Source: Streptomyces sp. NBC_00483 (GTDB lineage: Bacteria > Actinomycetota > Actinomycetes > Streptomycetales > Streptomycetaceae). From it: 64,000 nt of DNA. Each line of letters begins with the position of its first letter. Within the stretch, counting starts at the first letter, position 1. The notes beneath the pieces were generated by a model. The model saw only the letters and a program-made list of their open reading frames with translations, made no database searches and was not told the origin of the DNA. Below are positions 9,736-17,849 of this stretch, one piece after another. The stretch is taken from the NCBI RefSeq assembly GCF_036013745.1, contig NZ_CP107880.1, positions 5,890,001-5,954,000 on the forward strand, given 5' to 3'. The translations under genes were made by a program, and so were the position numbers.

Positions 9736-10668
9736 ATGGATTGGCTGAAGAAACTCCCTGTCGTCGGGCCGCTGTTCGCCCGGCTGATGCGGACGCACGC
9801 CTGGCACGCCTACGAGCGGCTCGACGAGGTCCGCTGGTCCCAGCTCGCCGCGGCGATGACGTTCATCAGCTTCCTCGCGCTGTTTCCGCTGCTCACGGTG
9901 GCCGCGGCGGTGGCCGCCGGCACCATGGGCCCGGACCAGCAGAAGAAGCTGGAGCAGACGCTCAGCGACCAGGTTCCGGGTATCTCCGACCAGTTGGACA
10001 TCGGGGCGCTGGTCGACAACGCGGGCACGATCGGGCTCATCGCCGGAGCGCTGCTGCTGTTCACGGGTGTCGGCTGGGTCGGCTCGATGCGGCAGTGCCT
10101 GCGGGACGTGTGGGAGCTGCCCGACCCCGACGAGAACCCGATCATGCGCAAGCTCAAGGACGCCGGGATCCTCGTCGGGCTCGGCCTCGCGGGCATCGTG
10201 TCGATCGCGGCGTCCGCGCTCGCGGCCACGGCCGTCGACTGGACGGCCGACCAGATCGGCATCGACAAGGCGGGCTGGGGCGGGATACTGCTCCAGGCCG
10301 CCGCCTTCGCGATCGCGGTCCTCGCGGACTTCCTGATCCTGCTCTACGTCCTGGCCCTGCTGCCCGGAGTGCAGCCGGGCCGCCGCGATCTGATCACCGC
10401 GGCGCTGATCGGGGCGGCGGGCTTCGAGCTGCTGAAGCTGGTGCTCAGCGGCTATATGAAGGACGTGGCGGCGAAGAGCATGTACGGCGCGTTCGGTACG
10501 CCCGTGGCCCTGCTGCTGTGGATCAACTTCACCGCGAAACTGCTGCTGTTCTGCGCGGCGTGGACCGCGACGGGCCGCGTCGGCCTGCGCAAGACGGAAG
10601 AAGCGGAGGCCGAGGCGGAGGCGGCGGACGAGGCTGCGGACGAGGCGGAGGAGATCAGCCCTTCGTGA
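9736..10668 (+). CDS. YihY/virulence factor BrkB family membrane protein
   Basis: A 310-residue polytopic inner-membrane protein with about six transmembrane segments. MTFISFLALFPLLTVAAAV near 40 and LLWINFTAKLLLFCAAW near 260-280 are typical of the YihY/BrkB family, whose molecular function is not established. The C-terminal tail is an acidic Glu/Ala repeat. The start ATG at 9736 gives MDWLKKLPVVGPL; the upstream purine signal is weak. Its 3' end overlaps the convergent carboxypeptidase gene by 14 bp. Confidence 0.85.
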   Translation: MDWLKKLPVVGPLFARLMRTHAWHAYERLDEVRWSQLAAAMTFISFLALFPLLTVAAAVAAGTMGPDQQKKLEQTLSDQVPGISDQLDIGALVDNAGTIGLIAGALLLFTGVGWVGSMRQCLRDVWELPDPDENPIMRKLKDAGILVGLGLAGIVSIAASALAATAVDWTADQIGIDKAGWGGILLQAAAFAIAVLADFLILLYVLALLPGVQPGRRDLITAALIGAAGFELLKLVLSGYMKDVAAKSMYGAFGTPVALLLWINFTAKLLLFCAAWTATGRVGLRKTEEAEAEAEAADEAADEAEEISPS

Positions 10669-11890
10669 TCTTCAGCGGCCACTTCTTCCGCACCACGAAC
10701 ACCGCGCCCGCGAGCACCACGAGCACGCCGCCCACGATCGCGAGCGCGATCCCGACGCCGCTGGAGCCGCCGGTGACCGCCGCGTGCGCGGCCGACTTGG
10801 CGCCCTCTTCACCAGAGCTCGGGGACGCGGCGCCCGCGGGCGTCTCGCTCTTCGACCCGACGAGATGGCCGACGGGGGAGACCTTGCCGTCGGCCTGGAA
10901 CCCCCAGTCGAAGAGCCGCGCGGTCTCCTTGTAGACGGCGTCGCTCTCCTTCGCCTTCGGGTTCATGACGGTGACGAGCAGCACCCGGTCGCCGCGCTCG
11001 GCGACCCCGGTGAACGTGGCCCCCGCGTTCGTCGTGTTGCCGTTCTTCACGCCCGCGATGCCCTTGTACGCGGGCAGGCCCAGGGAGCCGGTGAGCAGCC
11101 GGTTGGTGTTCTGGATCCCGAACTGCTTGGTGGTCTTCCCCTTCTTCTGCTTCATGGGGAACTCGGCGGTGGGCGTGGCGGCGTACTCCCGGAAGTCCTT
11201 CTTGTGCAGCCCGGAACGGGCGAAGAGCGTCAGGTCGTACGCGGAGGAGTGCTGCCCCGGCATGTCGTAGCCGTCGGGGCTGACGACGTGGGTGTCGCCC
11301 GCCTGCAGCTCGTCGGCGTGCGCCTGCATGTCCTTGACGGTCTGCGCGACGCCCTGGTTCATGGCGGAGAGCACATGCACCGCGTCGTTGCCGGAGCGCA
11401 GGAAGACGCCCAGCCACAGATCGTGCACCGAGTACGTGAAGCCCTCCTTGATGCCGACGAGGCTGGACCCCGCGCCCATCCCCGCCAGGTCGGACGGCAC
11501 CACCTTGTGCGTCGTCGTCTTCGGGAACTTCGGCAGCACGGTGTCCGCGAACAGCATCTTCAGCGTGGAGGCGGGCGGCAGCTGCCAGTGCGGGTTGTGC
11601 GAGGCGAGCACCTCGCCCGACTCGGCGTCGGCGACGAGCCAGGACTTCGCCGTCAGCTCCTTCGGCAGGACGGGCGCGCCCTTCTGAAGGTTGACCTGCG
11701 TCCCCGGTTTCCCCAACTGGGCGCCGCCCACTTGGGACATCGACGCGGGCGGCTTGGCCTCGGTCTTGTCCTTGTCCTTGTCCGCGGCGGCCGCGGGCAG
11801 CGCACCGGCGAACGTCAGGGCGGAGGCGGCGAACAGCACCGCGGCCTTCTTCAAGTGCGACGTCGGTCGCGCGGCGTGGGAGTCGGGCAC
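10655..11890 (-). CDS. D-alanyl-D-alanine carboxypeptidase, membrane anchored (paralog 1)
   Basis: A peptidase S11 (PBP5-type) enzyme that trims the terminal D-Ala from peptidoglycan pentapeptides. All three active-site motifs are present: S108-T-L-K111, S166-G-N, and K282-N-G. An N-terminal Sec signal (AAVLFAASALTFAGALPAAA) and a C-terminal transmembrane helix (VGIALAIVGGVLVVLAGAVF) with a basic tail anchor it outside the membrane. I chose the GTG at 11890 because the preceding GTACCTTCAC also precedes the ATG of paralog 2. A GTG at 11929 is possible. Length from 11890 is 411 residues. Confidence 0.88.
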   Translation of the reverse strand: MPDSHAARPTSHLKKAAVLFAASALTFAGALPAAAADKDKDKTEAKPPASMSQVGGAQLGKPGTQVNLQKGAPVLPKELTAKSWLVADAESGEVLASHNPHWQLPPASTLKMLFADTVLPKFPKTTTHKVVPSDLAGMGAGSSLVGIKEGFTYSVHDLWLGVFLRSGNDAVHVLSAMNQGVAQTVKDMQAHADELQAGDTHVVSPDGYDMPGQHSSAYDLTLFARSGLHKKDFREYAATPTAEFPMKQKKGKTTKQFGIQNTNRLLTGSLGLPAYKGIAGVKNGNTTNAGATFTGVAERGDRVLLVTVMNPKAKESDAVYKETARLFDWGFQADGKVSPVGHLVGSKSETPAGAASPSSGEEGAKSAAHAAVTGGSSGVGIALAIVGGVLVVLAGAVFVVRKKWPLKITKG

Positions 11891-11999
11891 GCTGGTGAAG
11901 GTACCTGTACCTGCCCCGTAAGTCTCCACCGCTGCGACCTGTGTTCGCCCCGACCCACCCCGGCGGCGGTGCGCTCGGCCGCGCGGCGATACTGAGGGT

Positions 12000-12242
12000 A
12001 TGAAGCTCAGCCGCCCCGTGTCCTGGTTCCTGCTCGCCTTCGGGGTGTGGAGCTGGTTCATCTGGATCACTTTCGTCAAAAACCTCGTCAAGGACGGCAG
12101 CGGCCTCGCCTTCGACGACGCCGGGGATCCGACCGCGTACTTCTGGGTGCATCTGACGCTCGCCGTCGTCTCCTTCGTATTGGGGACGGTTGTCGGGGGC
12201 ATCGGGTTGCGTTCGGTGCGCACACTGCGTCGGACCTCATAG
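12000..12242 (+). CDS. Small two-helix membrane protein (SCO4848-like)
   Basis: An 80-residue protein with two predicted transmembrane helices (PVSWFLLAFGVWSWFIWITF and FWVHLTLAVVSFVLGTVVGGIG) joined by a short acidic loop. From memory it matches the small conserved Streptomyces family named after SCO4848. No function is known to me. It is divergent from carboxypeptidase paralog 1 and sits 12 bp before the metallophosphoesterase gene, so the two are probably co-transcribed. The position between wall enzymes hints at an envelope role, which is inference. Confidence 0.75.
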   Translation: MKLSRPVSWFLLAFGVWSWFIWITFVKNLVKDGSGLAFDDAGDPTAYFWVHLTLAVVSFVLGTVVGGIGLRSVRTLRRTS

Positions 12243-12254
12243 GCGTCCGGGCAG

Positions 12255-13505
12255 ATGATCGTCGTCTTCGTACTCATCGCCGCCGCCGTCCTCGCGGCGT
12301 TCGCGGCCCTGCACTACTACGCGTGGCGCCGCCTCGTACGCGAGACGACCGCCAAGGGCGGGTGGCCCAGACGGATCGGCACCCTGGTGTTCGTGGCCGG
12401 GCCCGTGCTGATGTTCGCGGCGCTGGCGGCGGAGCGGGCCGGGGCGCCGTTCCTGCTGCAACAGGTGCTGGCCTGGCCCGGGTTCCTGTGGATGGCGTTC
12501 GCGCTGTATCTGCTGCTCGCGCTGCTGGTGGGGGAGGTCGTGCGGCCTCTGTTGCGGCGGCTCATCGACCGCAGGAGGCCGACCGCCACCGTCGCCGCGG
12601 AGGGGGCCCCGGTGCGCGTTCCGGTGCCGGAGCTGCGGGAGCTGGAGCCGGTCCCGGGGCTCGCGCCCGCTGCGCCCGCGCCCACCCGCCGGCTCGTCCT
12701 CGCCCGGACCGTCGGCGCCGCCGCGACCGTGGCCGCCGCGGGAGTCGTGGCCGGTGGCGCGTACGGGGTGCTGCGCGGGCCCACGGTCAAGCGGGTCACC
12801 GTGCCGCTGGCCAAACTGCCGCGCGCGGCCCACGGGTTCAGGATCGCCGTGGTCAGCGACATCCATCTCGGGCCCGTGCTCGGGCGGGGCTTCGCCGAGC
12901 GGGTCGTCGAGACGATCAACGCCACGCAGCCCGATCTCATCGCCGTCGTCGGTGACCTGGTCGACGGGAGCGTGGAGGACCTCGCGCCCGCCGTCGCGCC
13001 GCTCGCCCGGCTGAGCGCGCGGCACGGGACGTACTTCGTCACCGGCAACCACGAGTACTTCTCCGGCGCCGACCCGTGGGTGGACCATGTGCGCGAGCTC
13101 GGGCTCCGGCCGCTGGAGAACGCGCGCGTCGACATCGGGGCCTTCGACCTCGCGGGCGTCAACGACATCGCAGGCGAGAACTACGGCGAAGGACCCGACT
13201 ACGCGAAGGCGCTCGGCGACCGCGACACCTCCCGCGCCTCCGTCCTCCTCGCCCACCAGCCCGTGATGATCCACGAGGCGGTGAAGCACAGCGTCGACCT
13301 GCAGCTCTCCGGGCACACCCACGGCGGCCAGCTGTGGCCGGGCAACTTCGTCGCGGCGGCCAGCAATCCGACGCTCGCGGGCCTCGACCGGTACGGCGAC
13401 ACCCAGCTGTACGTCAGTCGGGGCGCGGGCGCGTGGGGGCCGCCGGTGCGGGTGGGCGCGCCGTCCGACATCACCGTCGTCCAGCTGGCGTCCAAGCAGG
13501 CCTGA
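12255..13505 (+). CDS. Membrane-associated metallophosphoesterase
   Basis: A 416-residue protein with an N-terminal region of three to four transmembrane segments (residues 1-100), a linker, another hydrophobic stretch near 150, and a calcineurin-like phosphoesterase domain from about 180. Metal-binding motifs appear in order: VVSDIHLGP, VVGDLVDGS, GNHEYF and SGHTHGGQLWP. The architecture matches YkuE/YaeI-type enzymes acting on membrane-linked phospho-substrates. Substrate not determinable here. It is preceded by the small membrane protein and convergent with carboxypeptidase paralog 2, with about 20 bp between the stops. Confidence 0.9.
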   Translation: MIVVFVLIAAAVLAAFAALHYYAWRRLVRETTAKGGWPRRIGTLVFVAGPVLMFAALAAERAGAPFLLQQVLAWPGFLWMAFALYLLLALLVGEVVRPLLRRLIDRRRPTATVAAEGAPVRVPVPELRELEPVPGLAPAAPAPTRRLVLARTVGAAATVAAAGVVAGGAYGVLRGPTVKRVTVPLAKLPRAAHGFRIAVVSDIHLGPVLGRGFAERVVETINATQPDLIAVVGDLVDGSVEDLAPAVAPLARLSARHGTYFVTGNHEYFSGADPWVDHVRELGLRPLENARVDIGAFDLAGVNDIAGENYGEGPDYAKALGDRDTSRASVLLAHQPVMIHEAVKHSVDLQLSGHTHGGQLWPGNFVAAASNPTLAGLDRYGDTQLYVSRGAGAWGPPVRVGAPSDITVVQLASKQA

Positions 13506-13524
13506 GCCGCCGTCCTGCGCCGCT

Positions 13525-14700
13525 CTACGCCTTCCTGCGCCGTCCCGTCGGCTTCCCGCGGCGGCGCAGGGCCAGCAGGCCGCCGCCGGCGAGGGCCGCG
13601 AGGGCCATGGAGCCGCCGAGCGCCCAGTCGTCCCCGTGCGAGCCGGTGGACGTGCTCGCGGCGGGTCCCGCGCCCGCCACGTGGGGCGCGCGCGTCGACG
13701 TCGACTTCTTCGGCTGCTCGCTGAGCGGGGTGACCAACTCGCCGACGGGGCGCACCTTGTTCGCGGCCGCGAAGCCCCAGTCGAGCAGCGCGGCCGTCTC
13801 CTCGTACACGGCCTCGTAGCCGGACTTCGGGTGCATCACGGTGACCAGGAGGGTGCGGCCGCCGCGGGTGGCGGCGCCGGTGAAGGTGTTGCCCGCGTGC
13901 GAGGTGTAGCCGTTCTTGACGCCGATGAGGCCCTCGTACGGGGCGACGCCCTGACCGGTGAGGAGGCGGTCGGTGTTCTGGATCTGGAAGGTCTTCTTCC
14001 CGCCCGCCGGGAAGTCGGCGACCTTGGTGGCGCAGTAGCCGCGGAAGTCGTCGTTCTTCAGCCCGGCGCGGGCGAACAGCGTCAGGTCGTACGCGGACGA
14101 GAGCTGCCCCTTGTGGTCGAAGCCGTCGGGGCTGACGACGTGGGTGTCGTTCGCCTGGAGGTCCTTCGCGCGGGCCTGCATCTGGGCGACGGTCTTCGCG
14201 ACGCCCCCGTTCATGTTCGCGAGCACATGCACCGCGTCGTTGCCGGAGCGAAGGAACACGCCCTGCCACAACTGGTGCACGCTGTACGTCGTCCCGGCCT
14301 GGACGCCGACGAGGCTGGAGCCGAACGGTATGTCCGCGAGGTCCTCGGCCGTCACCTTGTGCTTCAGCGCGCTGTCGAACTTCGGCAGCACCGTGTCCGC
14401 GAACAGCATCTTCAGCGTGGAGGCGGGCGGCAGCCGGCGGTGCCCGTTGTACGAGGCGAGCACCTCGCCGCTGTCGTTGTCGGCGATCAGCCAGGCCTTC
14501 GCGGCGAGCTTCGGCAGCTTGGGCGCGCCGGCCCCGCGTCGCACCTGCACGCCCGACGCGGCGAGCCGCGAACCGCCGATCGCGGAGGCGGCCGAGGCGG
14601 TCTGTGCGGGCAGCGCGAGGGCGGCTGCGGCACCGGCCCCGAGGCCGAGGGCGGTGCGGCGGCTGAAGTGCGGAGAGGACGCTGAGGTGGTGCCGGACAT
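13525..14700 (-). CDS. D-alanyl-D-alanine carboxypeptidase with Tat-like signal (paralog 2)
   Basis: A second S11 carboxypeptidase of 391 residues, clearly paralogous to the one at 10655. Active-site motifs are S94-T-L-K97, S152-G-N and K262-N-G. The signal peptide contains SRRTALGLG at 13-21 followed by an Ala-rich hydrophobic core and cleavage near ASA, so Tat export is likely, unlike paralog 1. A C-terminal hydrophobic segment and an Arg-rich tail suggest anchoring. The two genes flank the membrane protein/phosphoesterase pair and probably arose by local duplication. Confidence 0.88.
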   Translation of the reverse strand: MSGTTSASSPHFSRRTALGLGAGAAAALALPAQTASAASAIGGSRLAASGVQVRRGAGAPKLPKLAAKAWLIADNDSGEVLASYNGHRRLPPASTLKMLFADTVLPKFDSALKHKVTAEDLADIPFGSSLVGVQAGTTYSVHQLWQGVFLRSGNDAVHVLANMNGGVAKTVAQMQARAKDLQANDTHVVSPDGFDHKGQLSSAYDLTLFARAGLKNDDFRGYCATKVADFPAGGKKTFQIQNTDRLLTGQGVAPYEGLIGVKNGYTSHAGNTFTGAATRGGRTLLVTVMHPKSGYEAVYEETAALLDWGFAAANKVRPVGELVTPLSEQPKKSTSTRAPHVAGAGPAASTSTGSHGDDWALGGSMALAALAGGGLLALRRRGKPTGRRRKA

Positions 14701-14756
14701 CCCGTGAAGGTACAGGCCAAAGCGCAGGTAAAGACCAGCGGGTCCGCCCGCGGGGC

Positions 14757-15479
14757 TCAGTCCTTCGTGCGCTTCGGCTTCGGCAGCGAGCGCGTCATGC
14801 CCGGAAGGAAGTCGATGAACAGCTCGTGCACCTCGAGGACGAGCGGCCGCAGCACCCGGAACCGGGCGAGCGCCACGCCCCGCGTCGTGAGCCGGGCGCC
14901 GCGCTCGGCGAGCCGACGGCTGCGCTCGTGCCCCTCGGACCTGTCGAACACCCAGTACAGGACGAGCCCCATCTGGGACAGCCACATCAACTCCGGGAGG
15001 ATCTCGGCCAGTTCGTCGGGCACCTTGGCCTTCGACCCGGCGAGCACCTCCCGGTGGAGTGCGATCGCGGCTTCCCGGGCGGTCTTGGATTCGGCGGAGA
15101 ACGGGCTGAGCGGGGAGTCCGGGTCGGCCGCGTTCTTGAAGAACTGGGCCGCGAACTCGTGGTACGGCTCGGCGATCTCCAGCCAGGCCCGCAGCACGCC
15201 CGCGAGCCGCGCCTGGAGGTCGGTCTCCGTGTCGAGCACGGACCGGACCGCCGCCTGGTGTTCGGCGGTGATCCGGTCGTAGAACCCCTGGATCAGGTGT
15301 TCCTTGCCCCCGAAGTAGTAGTACGCGTTGCCGACCGAGACCCCGGCCTCTTGGGCGATGGCCCGCATGGTGGTCTTGTCGTAGCCCCGCTCCCGGAACA
15401 GCCGCATCGCGGTCTCCAGGATGAGCGCCCGTGTCTGCTCGCTCTTCGCGCCTTTGCCGTCGGCCTTCTCTGCTGCCAC
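14757..15479 (-). CDS. TetR/AcrR family transcriptional regulator
   Basis: A 240-residue repressor-type protein. The N-terminal helix-turn-helix is classic (TRALILETAMRLFRERGYDKTT then IAQEAGVSVGNAYYYFGGKE). The ligand domain from about 90 onward is not assignable by eye. The gene is third in a minus-strand run, 11 bp after the DCC1-type gene and downstream of the twin palindromes at 16447 and 16493. This suggests it represses its own operon by binding those sites. The start is the GTG at 15479. Confidence 0.88.
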   Translation of the reverse strand: MAAEKADGKGAKSEQTRALILETAMRLFRERGYDKTTMRAIAQEAGVSVGNAYYYFGGKEHLIQGFYDRITAEHQAAVRSVLDTETDLQARLAGVLRAWLEIAEPYHEFAAQFFKNAADPDSPLSPFSAESKTAREAAIALHREVLAGSKAKVPDELAEILPELMWLSQMGLVLYWVFDRSEGHERSRRLAERGARLTTRGVALARFRVLRPLVLEVHELFIDFLPGMTRSLPKPKRTKD

Positions 15480-15490
15480 GGTCCTTGAGC

Positions 15491-16030
15491 CTAATCGCCC
15501 GGGCGGCAGGCGCTGTCACAGGCGGGCGGCTCGTCCTGGTAGCCGTACGCCTCGTAGTACCAGCCGTCCTTCGGGTCGTACGTCCACCCGTCGGCCCGCC
15601 GGTAGGGGACGCCCCAGGCCTGGTCCTCCCAGCGTGCCGCCCGGTACTTGGCGGCGGTGAGGACGACCCGCTTGGCGATCTTCATCCCGGCGGGCGTGGC
15701 CAGCCGGTGGGCCGTGGCCCGGTGGTCGCGCAGCGCCCACATGCAGACGATCCACGCGGCGGAGTCCCGGTACAGCTGCCCGCCGTCCCCGATCACGGTG
15801 ATGTCGGTGAGGGTCGCGGCGTGGTCGAGCTCCGGGTAGCGCCGCCGGGCCTCCTGCGAGCCCGCGGGCACGAACTCCAGCGGCACCAGCTGCCGCTGCT
15901 TGGCCAGCCAGTTGTGCGCGAACGTGCACAGCGGGCACTCGGTGTCGTAGAGGACCGTGAGCCGGCGGACCGGGGCCACCCCCGTGACACCCCGGTCCAC
16001 CGGCTTCCCGGCCGTCGCCACCGCTGTCAC
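15491..16030 (-). CDS. DCC1-like thiol-disulfide oxidoreductase family protein
   Basis: A 179-residue protein of the DCC family (DUF393). The hallmark TVLYDTECPLCTF near 25-37 carries a Cys-x-x-Cys in a thioredoxin-like setting. The family is presumed redox-active, with unknown substrates. Its GTG start overlaps the stop of the upstream membrane protein by GTGA (16027-16030), so translation is coupled. It forms an operon with the membrane protein and the TetR gene, presumably induced together. Confidence 0.8.
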   Translation of the reverse strand: MTAVATAGKPVDRGVTGVAPVRRLTVLYDTECPLCTFAHNWLAKQRQLVPLEFVPAGSQEARRRYPELDHAATLTDITVIGDGGQLYRDSAAWIVCMWALRDHRATAHRLATPAGMKIAKRVVLTAAKYRAARWEDQAWGVPYRRADGWTYDPKDGWYYEAYGYQDEPPACDSACRPGD

Positions 16031-16434
16031 GCCCCGGCCACCGGAGCGGTCCAGCCCTGCGGCGGGACGGGCGGCTGCTGCTCGTTCTCCATGATGCCGC
16101 GCCGCCGGATCTTGTTGAGGACGTAGACGTTGCCCAGGTGCATCACGCCGAGCACGAGCAGGACGACGCCCAGCTTGGTGGACAGTGCCTCGAACACCTC
16201 GCGGGTGCTGCCGAGCTGCTCGTCGCCGCTCAGGTACAGGGCGACGAAGCCGAGGTTGACCAGATAGAAGCCGACCACCAGCAGGTGGTTGACGGCGTCG
16301 GCGAGCTTCTCGTTCCCGTGCAGCACGTCGGCCAGGAAGACCCGGCCGTTGCGGCTCAGGGTGCGGGCCACCCAGATGGTCAGACCGATGCTGACGACGA
16401 GGTAGACGACGTATGCGACGACTGTGAGGTCCAT
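16027..16434 (-). CDS. Small integral membrane protein, first gene of the TetR operon
   Basis: A 135-residue protein with three or four transmembrane helices (VVAYVVYLVVSIGLTIWV, HLLVVGFYLVNLGFVALYL, LGVVLLVLGVMHLGNVYVL) and a short Pro/Gln-rich cytoplasmic tail. I do not recognise a named family. The ATG at 16434 is chosen because AAGGAGG lies about 7 nt upstream. A longer reading up to 16506 would run through both operator palindromes and is rejected. It is translationally coupled to the DCC1-like gene. Confidence 0.8.
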   Translation of the reverse strand: MDLTVVAYVVYLVVSIGLTIWVARTLSRNGRVFLADVLHGNEKLADAVNHLLVVGFYLVNLGFVALYLSGDEQLGSTREVFEALSTKLGVVLLVLGVMHLGNVYVLNKIRRRGIMENEQQPPVPPQGWTAPVAGA

Positions 16435-16446
16435 GCCCCACCCTCC

Positions 16447-16460
16447 TTGAACGCGTTCAA
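16447..16460. promoter_or_regulatory. Operator palindrome 1, TTGAAC-GC-GTTCAA
   Basis: A perfect 14 bp palindrome 12 bp upstream of the ATG at 16434, overlapping the ribosome binding site region. With its flank, read on the minus strand, it is GTTTTTGAACnnGTTCAAG, the same extended sequence as palindrome 2. It is a likely TetR-family binding site. Confidence 0.7.
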
Positions 16461-16492
16461 AAACGCTGACAGTCATGAAGGTAGACCTGTTT

Positions 16493-16506
16493 TTGAACAT
16501 GTTCAA
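16493..16506. promoter_or_regulatory. Operator palindrome 2, TTGAAC-AT-GTTCAA
   Basis: A perfect 14 bp palindrome 46 bp (centre to centre) from palindrome 1. The extended flank GTTTTTGAACnnGTTCAAG is shared but in the opposite orientation. The operon promoter probably lies between or within the two sites. Confidence 0.7.
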
Positions 16507-16567
16507 GCGGGAGTCGTCGTACGTGACGGGGGTCTCAGGTGAAGTTCTCCGATGGTGGGCGGAAGGC

Positions 16568-16969
16568 TCAGTTCCGCGCCAGCTCCGGCCTCTTGAGGTA
16601 GTCCGTGAAGCCGACGACGTTGCCCCACGGGTCGGCGAACTCCACGACGTAGCCGGTGGATGTGGAGAAGGGTGGGTCGAGCAGTTCGATGTCCGCGGCG
16701 CGCAGCGCGTCGGCCGTGGCCCGCGCGTCCGGCACCTCCAGCCACAGCCGCGCGGCGGGCCAGGCGGGCGGCCGGTGGCCGAACCCGTCCTCGACCCGCA
16801 GCAGCACGCCGGGCGTCTCCTTGCCGGCCGCGAGCAGCGCGATCCCGGCCTCGTCGATACGGAACTTCACGGGGAAGCCCACGCGCTCGTAGAAGGCGAC
16901 GGCCTCGGCCAGATCGCCGACGGGGAACAGGGCGTTGTCGAACCCGAGGATTTCCAGCTCTTGTGACAT
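16568..16969 (-). CDS. VOC family protein (glyoxalase/bleomycin-resistance fold)
   Basis: A 133-residue single-domain vicinal-oxygen-chelate protein built of two beta-alpha-beta-beta-beta modules: FPVGDLAEAVAFYERVGFPV near 15-35 and LEVPDARATADALRAADIEL near 75-95, ending FADPWGNVVGF. Such proteins include dioxygenases, glyoxalases and antibiotic-binding proteins. Nothing visible identifies the ligand. It stands alone, upstream of the operator region on one side and downstream of the sdh terminator on the other. Confidence 0.85.
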   Translation of the reverse strand: MSQELEILGFDNALFPVGDLAEAVAFYERVGFPVKFRIDEAGIALLAAGKETPGVLLRVEDGFGHRPPAWPAARLWLEVPDARATADALRAADIELLDPPFSTSTGYVVEFADPWGNVVGFTDYLKRPELARN

Positions 16970-17005
16970 AGCGGAAGATTAGCCATCAAACGGGCAGAAA
17001 CGGCG

Positions 17006-17044
17006 AAGGCCCCGCTCCCGGAACGAATCCGGGAGCGGGGCCTT
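17006..17044 (-). terminator. Terminator of the sdh operon
   Basis: A perfect inverted repeat, AAGGCCCCGCTCCCGGA with its complement around a 5-nt loop (17 bp stem). It begins 28 bp after the sdhB stop on the minus strand, and the run of A/T on the stem ends helps termination. Confidence 0.85.
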
Positions 17045-17072
17045 CAGAGCCCTGCGGCGAAAGCCGGGAAGG

Positions 17073-17849
17073 TCAGAAGCGGCGCGTGATCAGCGCCCGC
17101 TTCACTTCCTGGATCGCCTTGGTGACCTCGATGCCACGCGGGCAGGCGTCCGTGCAGTTGAAGGTCGTGCGGCAACGCCACACACCGTCACGGTCGTTGA
17201 GGATCTCCAGGCGCTGCTCCCCGGCCTCGTCACGCGAGTCGAAGATGAAGCGGTGGGCGTTCACGATGGCGGCAGGACCGAAGTACTGGCCGTCGTTCCA
17301 GAACACCGGGCAGGACGACGTGCACGCGGCGCACAGGATGCACTTGGTGGTGTCGTCGAAGCGGGCCCGGTCCTCGTCGGACTGGTAGCGCTCACGCGTC
17401 GGCTCGTTGCCCTTGGTGACGAGGAACGGCATGACGTCGCGGTACGCCTGGAAGAACGGGTCCATGTCCACCACGAGGTCCTTGAGGACCGTGAGGCCCT
17501 TGATGGCCTCGACCGTGATGGGCTTCTCCGGGTTGATGTCCTTGAGAAGCGTCTTGCAGGCCAGACGGTTCTTGCCGTTGATCCGCATCGCGTCGGACCC
17601 GCAGATGCCGTGCGCGCAGGAGCGACGGAACGTCAGCGTGCCGTCCTGCTCCCACTTGACCTTGTGCAGCGCGTCGAGAACCCGCTCCTTGGGGTCCATC
17701 TCCAGCTGGAAGTCCTGCCAGGTCGACTCGTCGGAGACCTCAGAGTTGAACCGGCGCACGCGCAGCGTGATCGTGATGTTCGGGGTGTCGGCGAAGCCGG
17801 GCTCGGGCGCGCCTGCCGCTTCCGCCTTGTCCATGGTGGGGGTAGCCAT
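17073..17849 (-). CDS. sdhB: Succinate dehydrogenase iron-sulfur subunit
   Basis: Electron-transfer subunit of complex II, 258 residues. The [2Fe-2S] site uses Cys78, Cys83, Asp86 and Cys98 (RRSCAHGICGSDAM), where Asp replaces the more usual third Cys; this variant is known in the family. The [4Fe-4S] and [3Fe-4S] ligands sit in CILCAACTSSCP (170-181) and CRTTFNCTDACPRG (226-239). The start ATG overlaps the sdhA stop by one base (TGATG). It is the last gene of sdhCDAB and is followed by a strong terminator. Confidence 0.97.
   Translation of the reverse strand: MATPTMDKAEAAGAPEPGFADTPNITITLRVRRFNSEVSDESTWQDFQLEMDPKERVLDALHKVKWEQDGTLTFRRSCAHGICGSDAMRINGKNRLACKTLLKDINPEKPITVEAIKGLTVLKDLVVDMDPFFQAYRDVMPFLVTKGNEPTRERYQSDEDRARFDDTTKCILCAACTSSCPVFWNDGQYFGPAAIVNAHRFIFDSRDEAGEQRLEILNDRDGVWRCRTTFNCTDACPRGIEVTKAIQEVKRALITRRF

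Noticed and set aside
16435-16506. A longer start (MNMFKNRSTF...) for the first gene of the TetR operon
   Set aside because: It would place both operator palindromes in coding sequence, and it lacks a ribosome site, whereas ATG 16434 has AAGGAGG at good spacing.
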